DNA from: Clostridiales bacterium
Lineage (GTDB): Bacteria > Bacillota > Clostridia > Peptostreptococcales > Anaerovoracaceae
DNA length: 23,310 nt
Assembly (NCBI GenBank): GCA_009785435.1
Contig: WQWG01000002.1
Span: 1 to 23,310 of the forward strand
Direction: 5' to 3'
Each line of letters opens with the position of its first letter. Within the stretch, counting starts at the first letter, position 1. Below the pieces are notes generated by a model. The model was not told the DNA's origin. It did not search any database and saw nothing but the letters and a program-made list of their open reading frames with translations. Below are positions 23,027 to 23,310 of the stretch, piece after piece. Position numbers and translations under genes: made by a program.

Positions 23027-23310
23027 TCACCAACCGGTCAGCATCAGTCCCGGCAAAAATGTTACCACTCCGGGAAAAATGATGCATATAGCGACCACCA
23101 AAAGCTGTATTCCGATAAACGGCGCAACGCTTCTGTAAACCTCTTTTTCCTGAATTTTAATGCCCTCCGGAACGACGCTCAATGCATAAAGGATCGACTG
23201 TGCAAACGGCGGTGTTAAAAATGACGTTTGCAAAAGCACAAGCGCAACGACGCTTACATGAATGCCGTCAAAGCCGAATTCCACGAGAATCGGCATAAAA
23301 ATCGGTACCA
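23027..23310 (-). CDS. TRAP transporter large permease (DctM type), C-terminal part
   Basis: The last ~94 residues of a protein that continues past the window edge; the frame is open to 23310. 'VPIFMPILVEFGFDGIH', 'LTPPFAQSILYAL' and a closing hydrophobic helix ('LLVVAICIIFPGVVTFLPGLML') match the end of TRAP large membrane subunits. These couple sodium flow to uptake of organic acids delivered by a periplasmic or lipid-anchored binding protein. The substrate (dicarboxylate, other 2-oxo/hydroxy acid or another carboxylate) cannot be judged from this part. The gene is upstream of meaB in the direction of transcription, and a hairpin lies between them. Confidence 0.85.
   Translation of the reverse strand, partial: VPIFMPILVEFGFDGIHVSVVALVLLQTSFLTPPFAQSILYALSVVPEGIKIQEKEVYRSVAPFIGIQLLVVAICIIFPGVVTFLPGLMLTGW

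Noticed and set aside
1..23310. CRISPR arrays, tRNA or rRNA genes, insertion sequences, phage or toxin-antitoxin genes.
   Set aside because: Reading both strands showed no direct-repeat arrays, cloverleaf sequences, transposase motifs or other mobile-element signatures. This is by eye only; tRNAscan and an IS search would settle it.

Overview
The window looks like chromosomal DNA of an anaerobic, endospore-forming member of the Clostridia. Four things support this. The RNase P RNA has type A architecture, whereas Bacilli carry type B. The gene order dgt-dnaG-rpoD-trmK-nif3 and the M16 peptidase-dut pair are typical of Clostridia. Two secreted proteins carry S-layer homology (SLH) domains. The metabolic genes (giant acyl-CoA dehydratase activase-type protein, MeaB, corrinoid adenosyltransferase, LarA-like nickel enzyme, TRAP transporter) suit an amino- or organic-acid fermenter. 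Most genes lie on the minus strand. I saw no tRNA, rRNA, CRISPR array, insertion sequence or phage gene.

Layout. 1-3896 (-): a partial giant iron-sulfur/ASKHA protein (two HgdC-like ATPase domains, a Cys cluster and an HgdB-like region) with an excellent sigma-A promoter. 4037-6076 (-): a secreted YcdB/YcdC-type protein with C-terminal SLH repeats, between a terminator and a candidate ECF-sigma promoter. 6262-6612 (-): rnpB with its own promoter and terminator. 6636-12177 (-): the macromolecular-synthesis cluster, transcribed dgt, dnaG, rpoD, trmK, nif3-like. 12192-13342 (-): a broken or radically altered heme catalase in two overlapping frames. 13420-15098 (-): dut and an M16 zinc peptidase, overlapping. 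15135-17516 (-): a phosphodiester-glycosidase-type cell-surface protein with SLH repeats.

17684-19961 is the only plus-strand block. It holds a secreted S1-family serine protease and a protein with 26 cysteines preceded by a sigma-K-like promoter, probably a spore-surface protein. A bidirectional terminator separates this block from the last minus-strand group (20033-23310): a LarA homologue with its own promoter, cobO and meaB (likely cofactor supply and repair for a B12-dependent acyl-CoA mutase), and the 3' end of a TRAP transporter large permease.

The observations most worth following are four. (1) In the catalase, the residue aligned with the proximal heme Tyr is Cys, and about 80 residues are missing before a frameshifted C-terminal piece. 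(2) The Cys-rich gene has a sigma-K-type promoter. (3) An ECF-type promoter precedes the YcdB/SLH gene. (4) The giant activase fusion retains all four Cys of its two predicted cluster sites. No clearly new multi-gene system is proven here; the Cys-rich protein with its neighbouring secreted protease is the best candidate for undescribed biology.
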